DNA of 64,000 nt from Kordia sp. (GCF_022447245.1 NZ_JAKVBC010000002.1:186001-250000), one strand, 5' to 3'. Positions 19,892 through 29,370 are shown, numbered from the stretch's first letter. Notes: generated by a model from the sequence alone, not told the origin. A program made the numbers and translations.

Positions 19892-20404
19892 ATGAAACAA
19901 ATGAAAAAGCTAATTGCCGTTGCAGTACTATTCTTAGGAATGGTTAGTTTTACAAATGCACAGACAAAAGTTGCACACATTAACACGCAGAAATTGATTA
20001 GCGCAATGCCGGAAATGAAAGAAGCTAAAGATGAGTTTGACAAGCTACAAAAATCATTAGGTGCAGATATTCAAGCTTCTGTGACAGAATATAGAAATAA
20101 ATTGACTCAGTATACAAATGAAGCTCCTAACAAGACTGATGCTGAAAACAAAGAAAGACAAAAAGAATTAGCTGAGTTAGAAGGACGTATCCAAGAAGCC
20201 CAAGCAGCTGCTGATAAAACTGCACAACAAAAGTACATTGACTTAACAAAGCCAATTCAGGAAAAAGCATTAGCTGCGATTCAAAAAGTAGCAAGAGCAC
20301 AAGGATATGCTTATGTACTTGACGAAACTCCAGGTTCAGGTTTATTACTAGCTGATGGAACTGATTTAATGGATGCTGTTAAAAAAGAATTAGGTATCAA
20401 GTAA
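19892..20404 (+). CDS. OmpH/Skp-family periplasmic chaperone
   Basis: 170 residues from ATG 19892 (a second ATG at 19901 is possible), with a signal peptide ending near TNAQ. It is a standard Skp: a beta start (TKVAHINTQKLISAMPEMKE), a long coiled coil and a C-terminal YAYVLDETPGSGLL segment. It is the second of two tandem Skp paralogues after bamA and ends at a strong terminator. Confidence 0.93.
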   Translation: MKQMKKLIAVAVLFLGMVSFTNAQTKVAHINTQKLISAMPEMKEAKDEFDKLQKSLGADIQASVTEYRNKLTQYTNEAPNKTDAENKERQKELAELEGRIQEAQAAADKTAQQKYIDLTKPIQEKALAAIQKVARAQGYAYVLDETPGSGLLLADGTDLMDAVKKELGIK

Positions 20405-20425
20405 AAAACTACATAACTATACTAT

Positions 20426-20456
20426 AAAAAACCGCTTTTGAAAAGCGGTTTTTTTG
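20426..20456. terminator. Bidirectional intrinsic terminator after ompH
   Basis: AAAAACCGCTTTT and AAAAGCGGTTTTT form a near-perfect hairpin with A- and T-runs on the two sides. It serves the bamA-ompH operon and the convergent leucine-rich protein gene. Confidence 0.88.
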
Positions 20457-20459
20457 TTT

Positions 20460-21620
20460 CTAATAATATTCAATCTTTTCCCAAACTCCATTTTCTTTGA
20501 ATAAATGATAGCCTGTTCCTGATATCATAATATGTGGTGTTTTATACATGATATCTGTACTCGGCAGAATCAATTTTGGACAATACCGGACTTCTAAAGA
20601 TTTTAAATTATTCAAATTGAATAAAGCATCAATAGAAGTCACATTACTCAAGTTACGTATATCGATCTTAGAAATAGAACTTGTATTGCTTCTTGGATGA
20701 ACTATAGAAATCTCATTACAACCATACAACATTATATAATCTATAGCTGCAAATGTAAAAATCCATGAAACATCTATTAAGTTATGAACTCTATTGAGGT
20801 ACAACTTTTCCAAATTAATTTCTGTAAATTTTTCTTTAACAGTATCTAGTTCTAGATTATACAGTTTCAGAGTTTTTAGGTTTATATATTTCTTAAGATG
20901 TTTCAAACTTTTTAGTTTAGTCTTACGATTATAAACTGCCCAACTATTGACCTCTAAATACTGAATTGATGTTGGCAAATATGACGGTATTTCGGTAATA
21001 CTGTATATATTTCCAAGTGTTAGTTTCTCTAATTTAGAAAGTCTACCAATTTCTTTCAAGTATTTTACAGTGTCCTTTTTTCTATATGTTGTTCCATCAT
21101 CAATTACCAATTCTTTTATTCTATTTTTTTTACGAAATTTTGGAAATTGAATTAGGTTTGGCGTGCGATAAATAATTAATTTTTCAAGTGCAGTACAATT
21201 TAAAAAACCATCTATATTTTCTAAGTTTTCAGCATCCATAATATATAAGGTCTGCAAGGAATCTAACTTAAATTTCTTTTTCGTTATAAACTTTTGTTTA
21301 GCGCGACGAATATTTAAGTGCTTTAGATTAGGAAAATACACATCCAATTTCTCGATATCAGTAGGCGGAGTTATGGTAAGTGATTCTGTATGTACAAAAT
21401 CTTTGAACTCCACCGGTATTTTTGACAACCTGATATTCAAACTGAGATTTTTATGGTTTTTCAACAAAGCAACACGAGTTAGATTTGTAGTACTATCAAT
21501 GATAACTATATCACCTATTCCATCATTTAGATTCATCAATATTGGTCCAGGCTGTGCATTAGAAAATATTCCATAAAAGAAACACACAACGAAATAAAGT
21601 AATGTCGATTCATAATTCAT
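20460..21620 (-). CDS. Exported leucine-rich-repeat-like protein
   Basis: 386 residues from ATG 21620 (a TTG three codons upstream is less likely). A signal peptide ends near FSNAQ. The body has irregular LRR-type units of about 22-25 residues with Leu, Ile and Asn positions (LKHLNIRRAKQKF, LQTLYIMDAENLENIDGF, LEKLTLGNIYSI, LKSLEVRYCPKL). It lacks the type IX C-terminal sorting domain, so the location is uncertain (periplasm or surface). The ligand is unknown. Confidence 0.78.
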   Translation of the reverse strand: MNYESTLLYFVVCFFYGIFSNAQPGPILMNLNDGIGDIVIIDSTTNLTRVALLKNHKNLSLNIRLSKIPVEFKDFVHTESLTITPPTDIEKLDVYFPNLKHLNIRRAKQKFITKKKFKLDSLQTLYIMDAENLENIDGFLNCTALEKLIIYRTPNLIQFPKFRKKNRIKELVIDDGTTYRKKDTVKYLKEIGRLSKLEKLTLGNIYSITEIPSYLPTSIQYLEVNSWAVYNRKTKLKSLKHLKKYINLKTLKLYNLELDTVKEKFTEINLEKLYLNRVHNLIDVSWIFTFAAIDYIMLYGCNEISIVHPRSNTSSISKIDIRNLSNVTSIDALFNLNNLKSLEVRYCPKLILPSTDIMYKTPHIMISGTGYHLFKENGVWEKIEYY

Positions 21621-21701
21621 ATTTTGCAAGCAAAATACATTGTCATTTCGCTTTAAAAAACCACAAATGAGTCAACACTACTTTTGGGTGAGCTTGCAAT
21701 C

Positions 21702-21730
21702 AAAAAAAGCCGCCAAAAATGGCAGCTTTT
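21702..21730 (-). terminator. Intrinsic terminator of the lanthipeptide-like precursor gene
   Basis: A 10-bp stem (one G-U pair) with a 4-base loop, followed on the minus strand by TTTTTTT. It lies 20 bases past the stop codon. Confidence 0.85.
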
Positions 21731-21749
21731 CGTCTTAAATGATGTTAGA

Positions 21750-21983
21750 TTAACATCCTCCATTGCAAGTAAGACAATGCAAAGGGTCTCTTAATGAATG
21801 TTTGTTTGTCGCACAATTATTACTACCACAGGCGTTAGTGCCACAACCTTTGGTTCCACAATTATTGGTATTACACCTAAAAGTTATACAATAAAAAGTA
21901 ATATAACCTCCTTTTATTGCTCCTAAATTGGAAACATTGGTTTTGCCTAAATTTAGTTTGGTTGCCATTTTTTGTTTTTTCAT
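21750..21983 (-). CDS. GG-leader RiPP precursor, lanthipeptide-like, with a Cys-rich repeat core
   Basis: 77 residues from ATG 21983 (an ATG three codons upstream is possible). The leader MKKQKMATKLNLGKTNVSNL...IKGG matches the Bacteroidota pattern of KLxLxK, xVSNL and a terminal Gly-Gly (residues 25-26) that is known from class I lanthipeptide and related natural-product precursors. The 51-residue core has nine Cys. Six (core positions 6, 11, 16, 21, 26, 31) are spaced exactly five apart, and a Thr or Ser precedes five of them by three residues (TFRC, TNNC, TKGC, TNAC, SNNC). The core ends HCLTCNGGC. No LanB/LanC, radical SAM, protease or transporter gene is in the window. It has its own consensus promoter and terminator. 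Confidence 0.8.
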   Translation of the reverse strand: MKKQKMATKLNLGKTNVSNLGAIKGGYITFYCITFRCNTNNCGTKGCGTNACGSNNCATNKHSLRDPLHCLTCNGGC

Positions 21984-22008
21984 AATGATCATATTAAAGT
22001 TAATAGCT

Positions 22009-22038
22009 CAAATGTATATTTTGAAAAATAAAGACAAA
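22009..22038 (-). promoter_or_regulatory. Promoter of the lanthipeptide-like precursor
   Basis: Minus-strand -33 TTTG (22038-22035), an 18-base spacer and -7 TACATTTG (22016-22009). It ends 25 bases before the ATG. Confidence 0.78.
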
Positions 22039-22147
22039 TCCTATAAAATGTAGGATTTGTCTAATTACATTTTAATTTTTCCAAAAAACATAGCTGCAAA
22101 CTCAAATGATATAGACAAGGCTATTTTTTTTACTTATTTTTACAGTT

Positions 22148-22927
22148 ATGAATAATTCCCCAATTGGTATTTTTGATTCAGGAGTTGGCGGCACGTCGAT
22201 TTGGAGAGAAATTCACAAATTATTGCCCTACGAAAACACGATCTATTTAGCAGATAGTAAATATGCTCCGTATGGTCCAAAAGGAAAAAATAGAATCACT
22301 GAACTTAGTGTAAAGAATACAGAATTACTTCTAGAAAAAGGTTGTAAACTTATTGTTATTGCTTGCAATACGGCTACTACAAATGCCATTCGCCATCTTC
22401 GTGAAATTTATGATGTTCCATTTATTGGAATTGAACCTGCTATTAAACCAGCCGCTTTACAGACGAAATCTAACACGATTGGGATTTTAGCTACCAAAGG
22501 AACCTTATCGAGTGAATTGTTTCACAAAACGTCAGATTTGTACGCAAACGGCGTTACTATTATTGAACAAGTTGGCGAAGGTTTAGTTCCATTGATTGAA
22601 AACGGAGCCATTGATTCTCCAGAAATGGAAGAACTCTTAAAAAAATACATCACACCGATGATTGCAGCAAATATTGATTATTTGGTTTTAGGTTGTAGTC
22701 ATTATCCGTATTTGATACCTAAGTTGCATACCTTGCTTCCTAAACATGTGACTATTATAGATTCTGGAGCTGCTGTAGCTAGACAAACTCAAGCTATTTT
22801 AGAAAAGCATGAATTGTGTGCCTCAGTTACTAATATTGGAGACTGCATGTTTTTCAGCAATGGAAACCCTGAAATTTTAACTGAGATTTTAGATGGAGAT
22901 TTTACAGTAGAAGCATTGGATTTTTAA
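22148..22927 (+). CDS. murI: Glutamate racemase
   Basis: 259 residues. MurI makes D-glutamate for peptidoglycan. The catalytic cysteines are Cys73 (IACNTATTNA) and Cys183 (LGCSHYP, with His185), and Asp10 lies in FDSGVGG. It is a single gene that converges on the gamma carbonic anhydrase, with only 28 bases between them and no obvious terminator hairpin. Confidence 0.97.
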   Translation: MNNSPIGIFDSGVGGTSIWREIHKLLPYENTIYLADSKYAPYGPKGKNRITELSVKNTELLLEKGCKLIVIACNTATTNAIRHLREIYDVPFIGIEPAIKPAALQTKSNTIGILATKGTLSSELFHKTSDLYANGVTIIEQVGEGLVPLIENGAIDSPEMEELLKKYITPMIAANIDYLVLGCSHYPYLIPKLHTLLPKHVTIIDSGAAVARQTQAILEKHELCASVTNIGDCMFFSNGNPEILTEILDGDFTVEALDF

Positions 22928-22955
22928 AATGCCATTCTTAACTTAATTTAGAATC

Positions 22956-23468
22956 TCAATCTTTGAACCAACTTGAATATTCTACATAGTTCTCTGCAAT
23001 ACGATCTATTTCTCCAGAGATTAATTCTTTACTGATGTCTTTTACTTTTTTTGCAGGAATTCCAGCATAAATACTACCCGATTCTACATGTGTATTTTTA
23101 GTCACCACTGCTCCTGCAGCGATAATACTATTACTTTCCACGACACAATCATCCATTACAATGCTTCCCATTCCTATTAAAACATTGTCATGAATAATAC
23201 AGCCATGCACAATAGCATTATGTCCGATAGAAACATTATTTCCAATAGTCGTTGGAGATTTTTGATAAGTAGCATGAATAACAGCACCATCTTGTACATT
23301 TACCTTATTGCCCATTTTAATAAAATGTACATCGCCACGAATAACCGCGTTAAACCATACACTACATTGGTTTCCCATCGTTACTTCACCTACAATGGTA
23401 GCATTTTCTGCAATAAAACAATCGTTTCCTATTTGTGGATGTTTTCCTTTTACGGGTTTGATGATCAT
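22956..23468 (-). CDS. Gamma carbonic anhydrase family protein (left-handed beta-helix)
   Basis: 170 residues made of hexapeptide repeats (NATIVG, CSVWFNAVIRGD, NVSIGHNAIVHGC). The metal-binding His positions are His65, His83 and His88, and the Arg44/Asp46 pair is present. The family binds zinc or iron and includes YrdA/PaaY-like proteins. Carbonic anhydrase activity is not certain from sequence because many members are of unknown activity. Confidence 0.88.
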   Translation of the reverse strand: MIIKPVKGKHPQIGNDCFIAENATIVGEVTMGNQCSVWFNAVIRGDVHFIKMGNKVNVQDGAVIHATYQKSPTTIGNNVSIGHNAIVHGCIIHDNVLIGMGSIVMDDCVVESNSIIAAGAVVTKNTHVESGSIYAGIPAKKVKDISKELISGEIDRIAENYVEYSSWFKD

Positions 23469-23769
23469 TAGGTGTTAGGTTTTGAGTTGCTTCGCTATTA
23501 GCAAAGATACTTTTTCATTTAATATTTTTGAGTTTTACTTTTCAACTTTTACAATTTCTTAATTGTCGATTGGTCGCTCAGCTATATTGTGAGTTATTTG
23601 ATGTTTACAAGCACTAACATCCCAATACTGACTACTTTTTTAAAGTGTCATTTCGATTACTTTTCGTAATGAGATAAAGAAAATTGCATTGAGGAGTATT
23701 CTGAAATTCCAATTAGATTTTTATACTAATTTGTTTTACAAATTCACTCGATCTGGCGACTCGAATTCA
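23469..23769. other. Intergenic stretch, no gene seen
   Basis: 301 bases between the LytTR response regulator stop and the gamma carbonic anhydrase start. No reading frame looks coding. There is a small hairpin (23728-23744, AATTTGT with ACAAATT) without a T-run. A GTGTCATTTCGATT stretch (23645-23658) resembles the start of the hairpin element at 29316. I see no convincing promoter. Confidence 0.5.
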
Positions 23770-24501
23770 TTATTTAAAATACGATAGTAAGTTTGCTTTT
23801 TTAGTAGAGGACACTAACACTTCTTTTCCATTACTCAATACCACACTTCCGCCTTTTCCTTTTCTGTATTTTACCACAGCATTTACATTTACTAAGTAGG
23901 ATTTATGAACTCTTGCAAATGGATATTGACTCAACGCCTCTTCAAAGTATTTGAGTGTTTTACTTACTACAATCTTTGAATTGTTGATGTAGATTTCCGT
24001 ATAATTATCATCAGCTTTGCAATACACTATATCTGCTACATTGAGCACTTCAAAACCATCTTGTTGTGGAATGGTAATTTTTCCATTGAACGTTTCAATG
24101 TTTGTTGCCAATACAGTATCTGCCAAACGTTCTTCTTTACTTTTTACAGAGATTACATGATCTACTGCTTTGATCAATTCATCAATAGAAATTGGTTTCA
24201 ACAAATAGTACGATGCATGACTATTGAGAGCTTCAATCGCATAATGATCATAAGCCGTTACAAAAATAGTTTCAAACGAACGATCACCTACTTTTTCGAG
24301 CAAGTCAAACGCATTTCCAAAAGGCATTTCCACATCTAAAAACACCAAATCTAATTCATTATTTCGTATCAAAACCAATGCATCTTCAATATTAGAAGCT
24401 TCTCCGATAACATTTACATTCGGACAGTATTTTGCGACGTATTTTTTTAGAATTTCTCTACTGATTTCTTCGTCCTCTACAATGATAGTTTGTAATTGCA
24501 T
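23770..24501 (-). CDS. LytTR-family response regulator
   Basis: 243 residues: a receiver domain (about 1-120; phosphoacceptor Asp56 in LVFLDVEMP) and a LytTR DNA-binding domain (about 140-240; YCKADDNYTEIYINN, FARVHKSYLVNVN). It directly abuts the sensor kinase gene with no gap. Together they form a LytS/LytR-type two-component system. The targets are unknown. Confidence 0.93.
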   Translation of the reverse strand: MQLQTIIVEDEEISREILKKYVAKYCPNVNVIGEASNIEDALVLIRNNELDLVFLDVEMPFGNAFDLLEKVGDRSFETIFVTAYDHYAIEALNSHASYYLLKPISIDELIKAVDHVISVKSKEERLADTVLATNIETFNGKITIPQQDGFEVLNVADIVYCKADDNYTEIYINNSKIVVSKTLKYFEEALSQYPFARVHKSYLVNVNAVVKYRKGKGGSVVLSNGKEVLVSSTKKANLLSYFK

Positions 24502-26742
24502 TTAGTCTTTTTTTAGTGTTAGTATAACTTTAGTTCCTTGTCCATCTTGAAAAATATCGGTCACAGAAACATCTACTTTATCTTTATACATATCATTCAA
24601 TATGGCAATACGTTTTTTGATATTCCCCATACCTTTTGATTTTTGGCGAAGCTGATTTTTTGTCTTTAACTCCATAGAACGCTTTCGACCAATTCCATCA
24701 TCTTCAATTGTAATTTCTAATATTTCGTCCGTTTTTGCCGTAATAGTAATACTCAACATTCCTTTTTCTTCCTTATAGCGTAGTCCATGCCAAATTGCAT
24801 TTTCTATATACGGCTGCAGCAACATTGGCGGAATTTGAAATTCAGAAACTTTTAATTTCTCATCAACATTGATTTTATAGTCAAATTTATCCTGAAAGCG
24901 CATGTGCTCTAAGCGTACATATAATTCGAGCAATTCCAATTCTTTGAAAAGTGGGATAAAATCTTCATCCGAATTTTCTAAAACAGCACGCATTAAGGTA
25001 GAGAACTCAGATAAATATCGATTCGCATTACGTTCATCATTCAATGCTATATAATTATTCACAGAATTCAACGCATTAAAAATAAAATGCGGATTCATTT
25101 GTGCACGTAGCGATTTTAAGGCTAATAAATTATTCGCTAATTTCTGCTGTTTACTATTTCTATATAGTAAATAAATTGTGATCGCTAATAAAACAATTCC
25201 AAGAATAAGCGAATAAATAGTGTACTGTTGTGTTGTGTTTTTCTGTTCTACCAAAAGTTGTTCACGCATGTAACTATCGATACGATTTCGCTCTAGCTTA
25301 CGATCCGCTTCCAAACTCATAATCCGTGTTTGGTTTTCTTGAATGTTTTTTCGCAAACGATTTGCTATTGAAATTTCCTGTTCTTTTCGAAGTGTTAATT
25401 CATTTACTAAATCTACATATTCCTGAAAGTTTTTGCGTGCTCTTTCAAAATCACCAAGAGATTCATAAGTTTCAGACAATTTACGTTTTGCATCTTTCCC
25501 AACAATTAAATCTTCTTTAGAAATCGCTTCAGAAGCACTTTTTTCCAAGTATGGCAATGCTTCATCGTATTTTTCCTGTAATAAAAAAGCATTTCCAATC
25601 TTATAATTTATTCGTTGCGAACTAATAATAATAGAGTCATTTAAGGTTCCTTTAGCGACTTGCTTATCTGTACCCGATTTTTCTAAATCTGCCAAGTTCT
25701 GCTTACGCAACTGAATCTCTTTATCAAATAAATTGTTCGAGTTATAAAAATCTGCCACACGATCTTGCTCTACAATAGCACGCTTTAAGTTTTGTTCTTG
25801 TGCCAAGTTTAAAGAATTTGTATAATATCCTTCGGCAGCATTTGTATTTCCTGTAGCAGCATAATTATCTGCAATTTTAGAATTCAAATCAGTTACTTTT
25901 GGTGTAATCAGATCTTCTTTCGCAATTTTTAGTCCTTTGTTATAGTTCTTAAGCGCAATATCATATTTACCTAGAGCTTTATACGCATCTCCTAAACCTT
26001 CATATACCGTTACTTGTTGATATCGCGATAAGCTATTGCGCAAAATTCTTTTAAATGATTTGATGGCTTCAGTATAATCTGCATTTAGCAATTGTGTTTT
26101 TCCTAATGAAATCCACAAACGCGTCGTACTATAGGTATTGAGTGCTATTTCATAATTACTTATTCCCAAGTCGTACTGTTGCCAATACACATAAACATCT
26201 CCTAAAATTTCATACGAATCTGAAAGTTGCTTTTCATCATTGTCATCATATAAATTCTCCAGTGCTTTTTCAATGAATTGAATACTCTTTTCAATATCTT
26301 TTTCTTTGAAGAACACAGCTGAATCCAACATGACTTTATGCTGCTTCAAGTTAGATTTACGTTTTTGACCTCGTAAAGAAGACGTATTTTCTTGTTGGTC
26401 TTCCTCAAATCCTTCTACCAAAATCACAATAGATTCATCGCTAGTGACTTTATGAAACTCTTTTCCAAAACTCGGATGTTCAATCACCAATTGATCACCT
26501 ACACGTGTTCGTATGGTAAAGCGTCCAAATGCGTTTGTTTTTGCCACTTCTCCTCCTACTACGCGTATGGTGGCGTCAGAAACAGGTGCACGATTATCTC
26601 TCCCTCTAATTTCTCCTCGCACCATAAAAAAAGCAGCTTCTTCTTTCATTTCATTCGGATTGTTTTGGGATACAATTTCTTGGAACGAAAGCAAGCATAA
26701 AAACACAAATACTATAGCAAGCTTATTCTTCATTTTTTTCAT
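24502..26742 (-). CDS. LytS-type sensor histidine kinase with regulatory-like and TPR domains
   Basis: 746 residues. A signal peptide ends near EIVSQ. A CarboxypepD-regulatory-like beta domain (about 40-110; VRGEIRGRDNRAPVSDATI) is followed by TPR repeats (about 140-450), a coiled coil, one transmembrane helix (about 510-528, IYSLILGIVLLAITIYLLY), a His_kinase domain with phosphoacceptor His552 (AQMNPHFIFNALNS) and a HATPase domain (ENAIWHGLRYKEEKG; DDGIGRK). The sensor region is thus periplasmic. The gene is followed without a gap by its LytTR response regulator. Confidence 0.93.
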   Translation of the reverse strand: MKKMKNKLAIVFVFLCLLSFQEIVSQNNPNEMKEEAAFFMVRGEIRGRDNRAPVSDATIRVVGGEVAKTNAFGRFTIRTRVGDQLVIEHPSFGKEFHKVTSDESIVILVEGFEEDQQENTSSLRGQKRKSNLKQHKVMLDSAVFFKEKDIEKSIQFIEKALENLYDDNDEKQLSDSYEILGDVYVYWQQYDLGISNYEIALNTYSTTRLWISLGKTQLLNADYTEAIKSFKRILRNSLSRYQQVTVYEGLGDAYKALGKYDIALKNYNKGLKIAKEDLITPKVTDLNSKIADNYAATGNTNAAEGYYTNSLNLAQEQNLKRAIVEQDRVADFYNSNNLFDKEIQLRKQNLADLEKSGTDKQVAKGTLNDSIIISSQRINYKIGNAFLLQEKYDEALPYLEKSASEAISKEDLIVGKDAKRKLSETYESLGDFERARKNFQEYVDLVNELTLRKEQEISIANRLRKNIQENQTRIMSLEADRKLERNRIDSYMREQLLVEQKNTTQQYTIYSLILGIVLLAITIYLLYRNSKQQKLANNLLALKSLRAQMNPHFIFNALNSVNNYIALNDERNANRYLSEFSTLMRAVLENSDEDFIPLFKELELLELYVRLEHMRFQDKFDYKINVDEKLKVSEFQIPPMLLQPYIENAIWHGLRYKEEKGMLSITITAKTDEILEITIEDDGIGRKRSMELKTKNQLRQKSKGMGNIKKRIAILNDMYKDKVDVSVTDIFQDGQGTKVILTLKKD

Positions 26743-26943
26743 TAATTAGGATAAACTTACGCACTTTCATTGATATACTAAAATACAGGCTTCTACAAAA
26801 CCTAGTTTTTTAGCACTTTTAGACTATTTTTTAACGCTTTCTCTCATGAAAAGAATTGGTTCACTCATTCAAAACGATTGTTAACTCATTAGTGTTTTTT
26901 TTCCGATTTCTTTGCGGGTACTTTTAGGGAAAATTAAAACCAA

Positions 26944-27972
26944 ATGAAAAAAATAAATCTTTTACTGTGCTTGTGTTTTACCCAGTTCATCTTTGCACAG
27001 CATAAAGGAAATTATGATAAGAATGTTCAAATTTCCAGGCAAAATATTGCAACTTCGGCTAAGATGGGAAATGCCACTATTTACGGGCCGCAATCTACAA
27101 ATCCAAGGAGAAACGTAAATCCAAGTTCCTCTATTATTATTGATTTGAATGCTCTGTACAATGCAAAAGCTAGTTCATATACTGCCATTTTCAATATTTC
27201 ACAAATTGGCCCTACAGCCGAAGAAACTCATGAACTAGTTAACGAACGTATTGATAATGTTAGAAACGAGCTGTTGGCAACTGGTATTAAAAAAGAAGAC
27301 ATTGCTGTAGATGTCATTTCGTTTGTTCCTGTATATGAAATTGAAGTGCAGAAAAAGTTGTTTAGCACAAAATATAATGAAGTCCCTAAAGGTTTTGAGC
27401 TACAAAAAAACATTCATATTCAATTCAAAAAAACCCAGCAATTCGAAATGATTCTCGCAGCTTGTGCAGCCAATGAAATCTACAACTTGGTGAAAGTGGA
27501 TTATTTTATTGAAAACATTAGAGCTGTGTACAAAAAGCTTCAAACAGCATTAGTTTCACTCGTAAAAGAAGAAAAGGAATACTATAAAATGTTAGGCTTT
27601 GATTTGTCTGATTATAATGTAGTCATGGCAGATGACAAGTATTGTTATTTCCCAAAAGATTTCTACAGAAATTACCAAGCGTATAATAGTGTTTCTTTTG
27701 AAGCTTTAAAAAAGAAAAAAGGTGTCACAAAAGCCAAAAAACAAACTTCGTATTACTATCAACCAATTTCTACTGAAAATTATGACATTGTAATGAATCC
27801 TGCAATTTTGGAACCCGTAGTTCAGGTTGGAATGCAAATTAAATTGGTGTATTCACCAAAACCGAAAGAGCAAAAACAACCACCAAAAACTGAAGTAAAA
27901 ACAGAACACAAGTATTATGTGATTTCACCTGATGGAAAAATTGATGTAAAAGAATTAAAAACCAACAACTAA
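26944..27972 (+). CDS. SIMPL-domain (DUF541-like) exported protein
   Basis: 342 residues with a signal peptide ending near FIFAQ. Residues about 80-290 resemble a SIMPL/DUF541 domain: ETHELVNERIDNVRNELLATG followed by IKKEDI, with later strands and a C-terminal VQVGMQIKLVYSPKP. The final 35 residues are Lys and Glu rich. No lipobox is evident. SIMPL proteins are periplasmic or envelope proteins of poorly defined function. It precedes a vWA lipoprotein in the same direction by 87 bases. Confidence 0.7.
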   Translation: MKKINLLLCLCFTQFIFAQHKGNYDKNVQISRQNIATSAKMGNATIYGPQSTNPRRNVNPSSSIIIDLNALYNAKASSYTAIFNISQIGPTAEETHELVNERIDNVRNELLATGIKKEDIAVDVISFVPVYEIEVQKKLFSTKYNEVPKGFELQKNIHIQFKKTQQFEMILAACAANEIYNLVKVDYFIENIRAVYKKLQTALVSLVKEEKEYYKMLGFDLSDYNVVMADDKYCYFPKDFYRNYQAYNSVSFEALKKKKGVTKAKKQTSYYYQPISTENYDIVMNPAILEPVVQVGMQIKLVYSPKPKEQKQPPKTEVKTEHKYYVISPDGKIDVKELKTNN

Positions 27973-28059
27973 TCATTAAACATAAAACCGAATAAACGTA
28001 AAATGTTAAACTTAAAACATGAATGAACTACTATTTAGTACTCATTAAAAAAGAAAAAG

Positions 28060-29229
28060 ATGAAAAAACTACACGTATTTTTAGCAAGTACATTGATTTT
28101 AACAATGTCTTGTAAAGGAAACTCAAAAGCAGATACTGCATTGTTGAGTGAAGCAACGATCGAAACTGTAGATACTAAAATGCTACCAGTAAAAACAAAA
28201 AATACTATTAAAGTTGCCTTGTTATTAGACACTAGCAATAGCATGGATGGATTGATTCATCAAGCAAAAGCGCAATTATGGGAAATTGTTAATGAATTAT
28301 CGTATGCCAAATGTGGTGATGATAAACCAAACTTAGAGATTGCTTTGTATGAATATGGAAACGACAATTTACCTTCAGAGGAAGGATATATTCGCCAGGT
28401 ATTAGGCTTTAGCAATGACTTAGATGAAATCTCTGAAAAACTATTCTCGTTGACAACTCGAGGTGGCAGTGAGTTTTGTGGACATGTGATTCAGACTTCG
28501 TTAGATCAACTTAATTGGGGAAATAATCCAAAAGATTTGAAATTACTTTTTATTGCAGGAAATGAACCTTTTACCCAAGGAAGTATCAATTATAAAGATG
28601 CAGTTACCAATGCTTATGAAAAAGATGTTGTTGTCAATACTATTTTCTGCGGGAATTATGAGCAAGGAATTTCTGGAATGTGGAAAGATGGCGCTATTAA
28701 AGGAAAAGGCGATTATATGACCATTGCACACAATAGAAATATTGTATACGTAAAGACTCCGTATGATCAAAAAATCATGGAATACAATTCACAATTGAAC
28801 AAAACATATATCGCTTATGGAAGAAGAGGCGCATATAAAATGGCGCAGCAAAGTACGCAAGATTTTAATGCAAACTCCATCAATGAAGAAATTGCTGTAG
28901 ACAGAGCTGTTTCTAAGAGTTCTAGTTTTTACACAAACTCTTCTTGGGATTTGGTAGATGGAATTGCTAATGACTCTGTAAAATTAGCAGAATTAAGCGA
29001 AAAAGAATTGCCAAAAGAGTTGAGAGGAAAATCAAAAGAGCAAATTTTGGCGTATGTAGAGCGACAACAAAAATTACGTAAAGAGATTCAACGTAACATT
29101 CGCGAGTTGAATACTAAACGTAAAGAATTCATTTCAAAACAAAATAAAAAAGAAGGTAAAGACGATCTGGAAAGCGCAATGATCAAAGCGATTAAGACAC
29201 AAGCGGCTCGTAAAAATTATACGTGGTAG
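28060..29229 (+). CDS. vWA-domain lipoprotein
   Basis: 389 residues. Lipobox LTMSC gives Cys18 as the lipid-modified residue. A von Willebrand A domain spans about 50-240, with a MIDAS motif DTSNS (57-61) and TTRGGSEFCG as the threonine loop. The C-terminal part (about 290-389) is helical and rich in Lys, Glu and Gln. It probably binds a divalent cation and a protein partner in the periplasm. The partner is not evident. Confidence 0.85.
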   Translation: MKKLHVFLASTLILTMSCKGNSKADTALLSEATIETVDTKMLPVKTKNTIKVALLLDTSNSMDGLIHQAKAQLWEIVNELSYAKCGDDKPNLEIALYEYGNDNLPSEEGYIRQVLGFSNDLDEISEKLFSLTTRGGSEFCGHVIQTSLDQLNWGNNPKDLKLLFIAGNEPFTQGSINYKDAVTNAYEKDVVVNTIFCGNYEQGISGMWKDGAIKGKGDYMTIAHNRNIVYVKTPYDQKIMEYNSQLNKTYIAYGRRGAYKMAQQSTQDFNANSINEEIAVDRAVSKSSSFYTNSSWDLVDGIANDSVKLAELSEKELPKELRGKSKEQILAYVERQQKLRKEIQRNIRELNTKRKEFISKQNKKEGKDDLESAMIKAIKTQAARKNYTW

Positions 29230-29295
29230 TTAGGTCTTAGGTTTTAGCTCGCAGGCTTTTAGTTATTAGACAGCTTTCCTTTTAAATTATCAGAC

Positions 29296-29370
29296 TAATT
29301 CGAAATTAGTTCTTTTCATTTCGAGTGTGATTGAGGTTTTTATTAAATCTCGATTGCGCTCGATTTGACA
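29296..29370. repeat. Intergenic hairpin element
   Basis: An imperfect 20-base inverted repeat (29316-29335 with 29349-29368, including G-U-type mismatches) lies around TCATTTCGAG and CTCGATTGCG. A second small palindrome (29294-29310; ACTAATT, CGA, AATTAGT) precedes it. It looks like a dispersed intergenic element of the kind seen in Flavobacteria. It separates the vWA gene from the MORN-like gene. Confidence 0.4.

Noticed and set aside
21750-21983. Metallothionein or zinc-ribbon reading of the Cys-rich peptide
   Set aside because: The leader ends in Gly-Gly with the KLxLxK and VSNL pattern and Ser/Thr precede the Cys at a fixed distance, which fits a lanthipeptide-like precursor better; metal binding is not excluded.
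23728-23744. Hairpin AATTTGT/ACAAATT as terminator of the response regulator
   Set aside because: It is short, AT-only and lacks a T-run on the minus strand.
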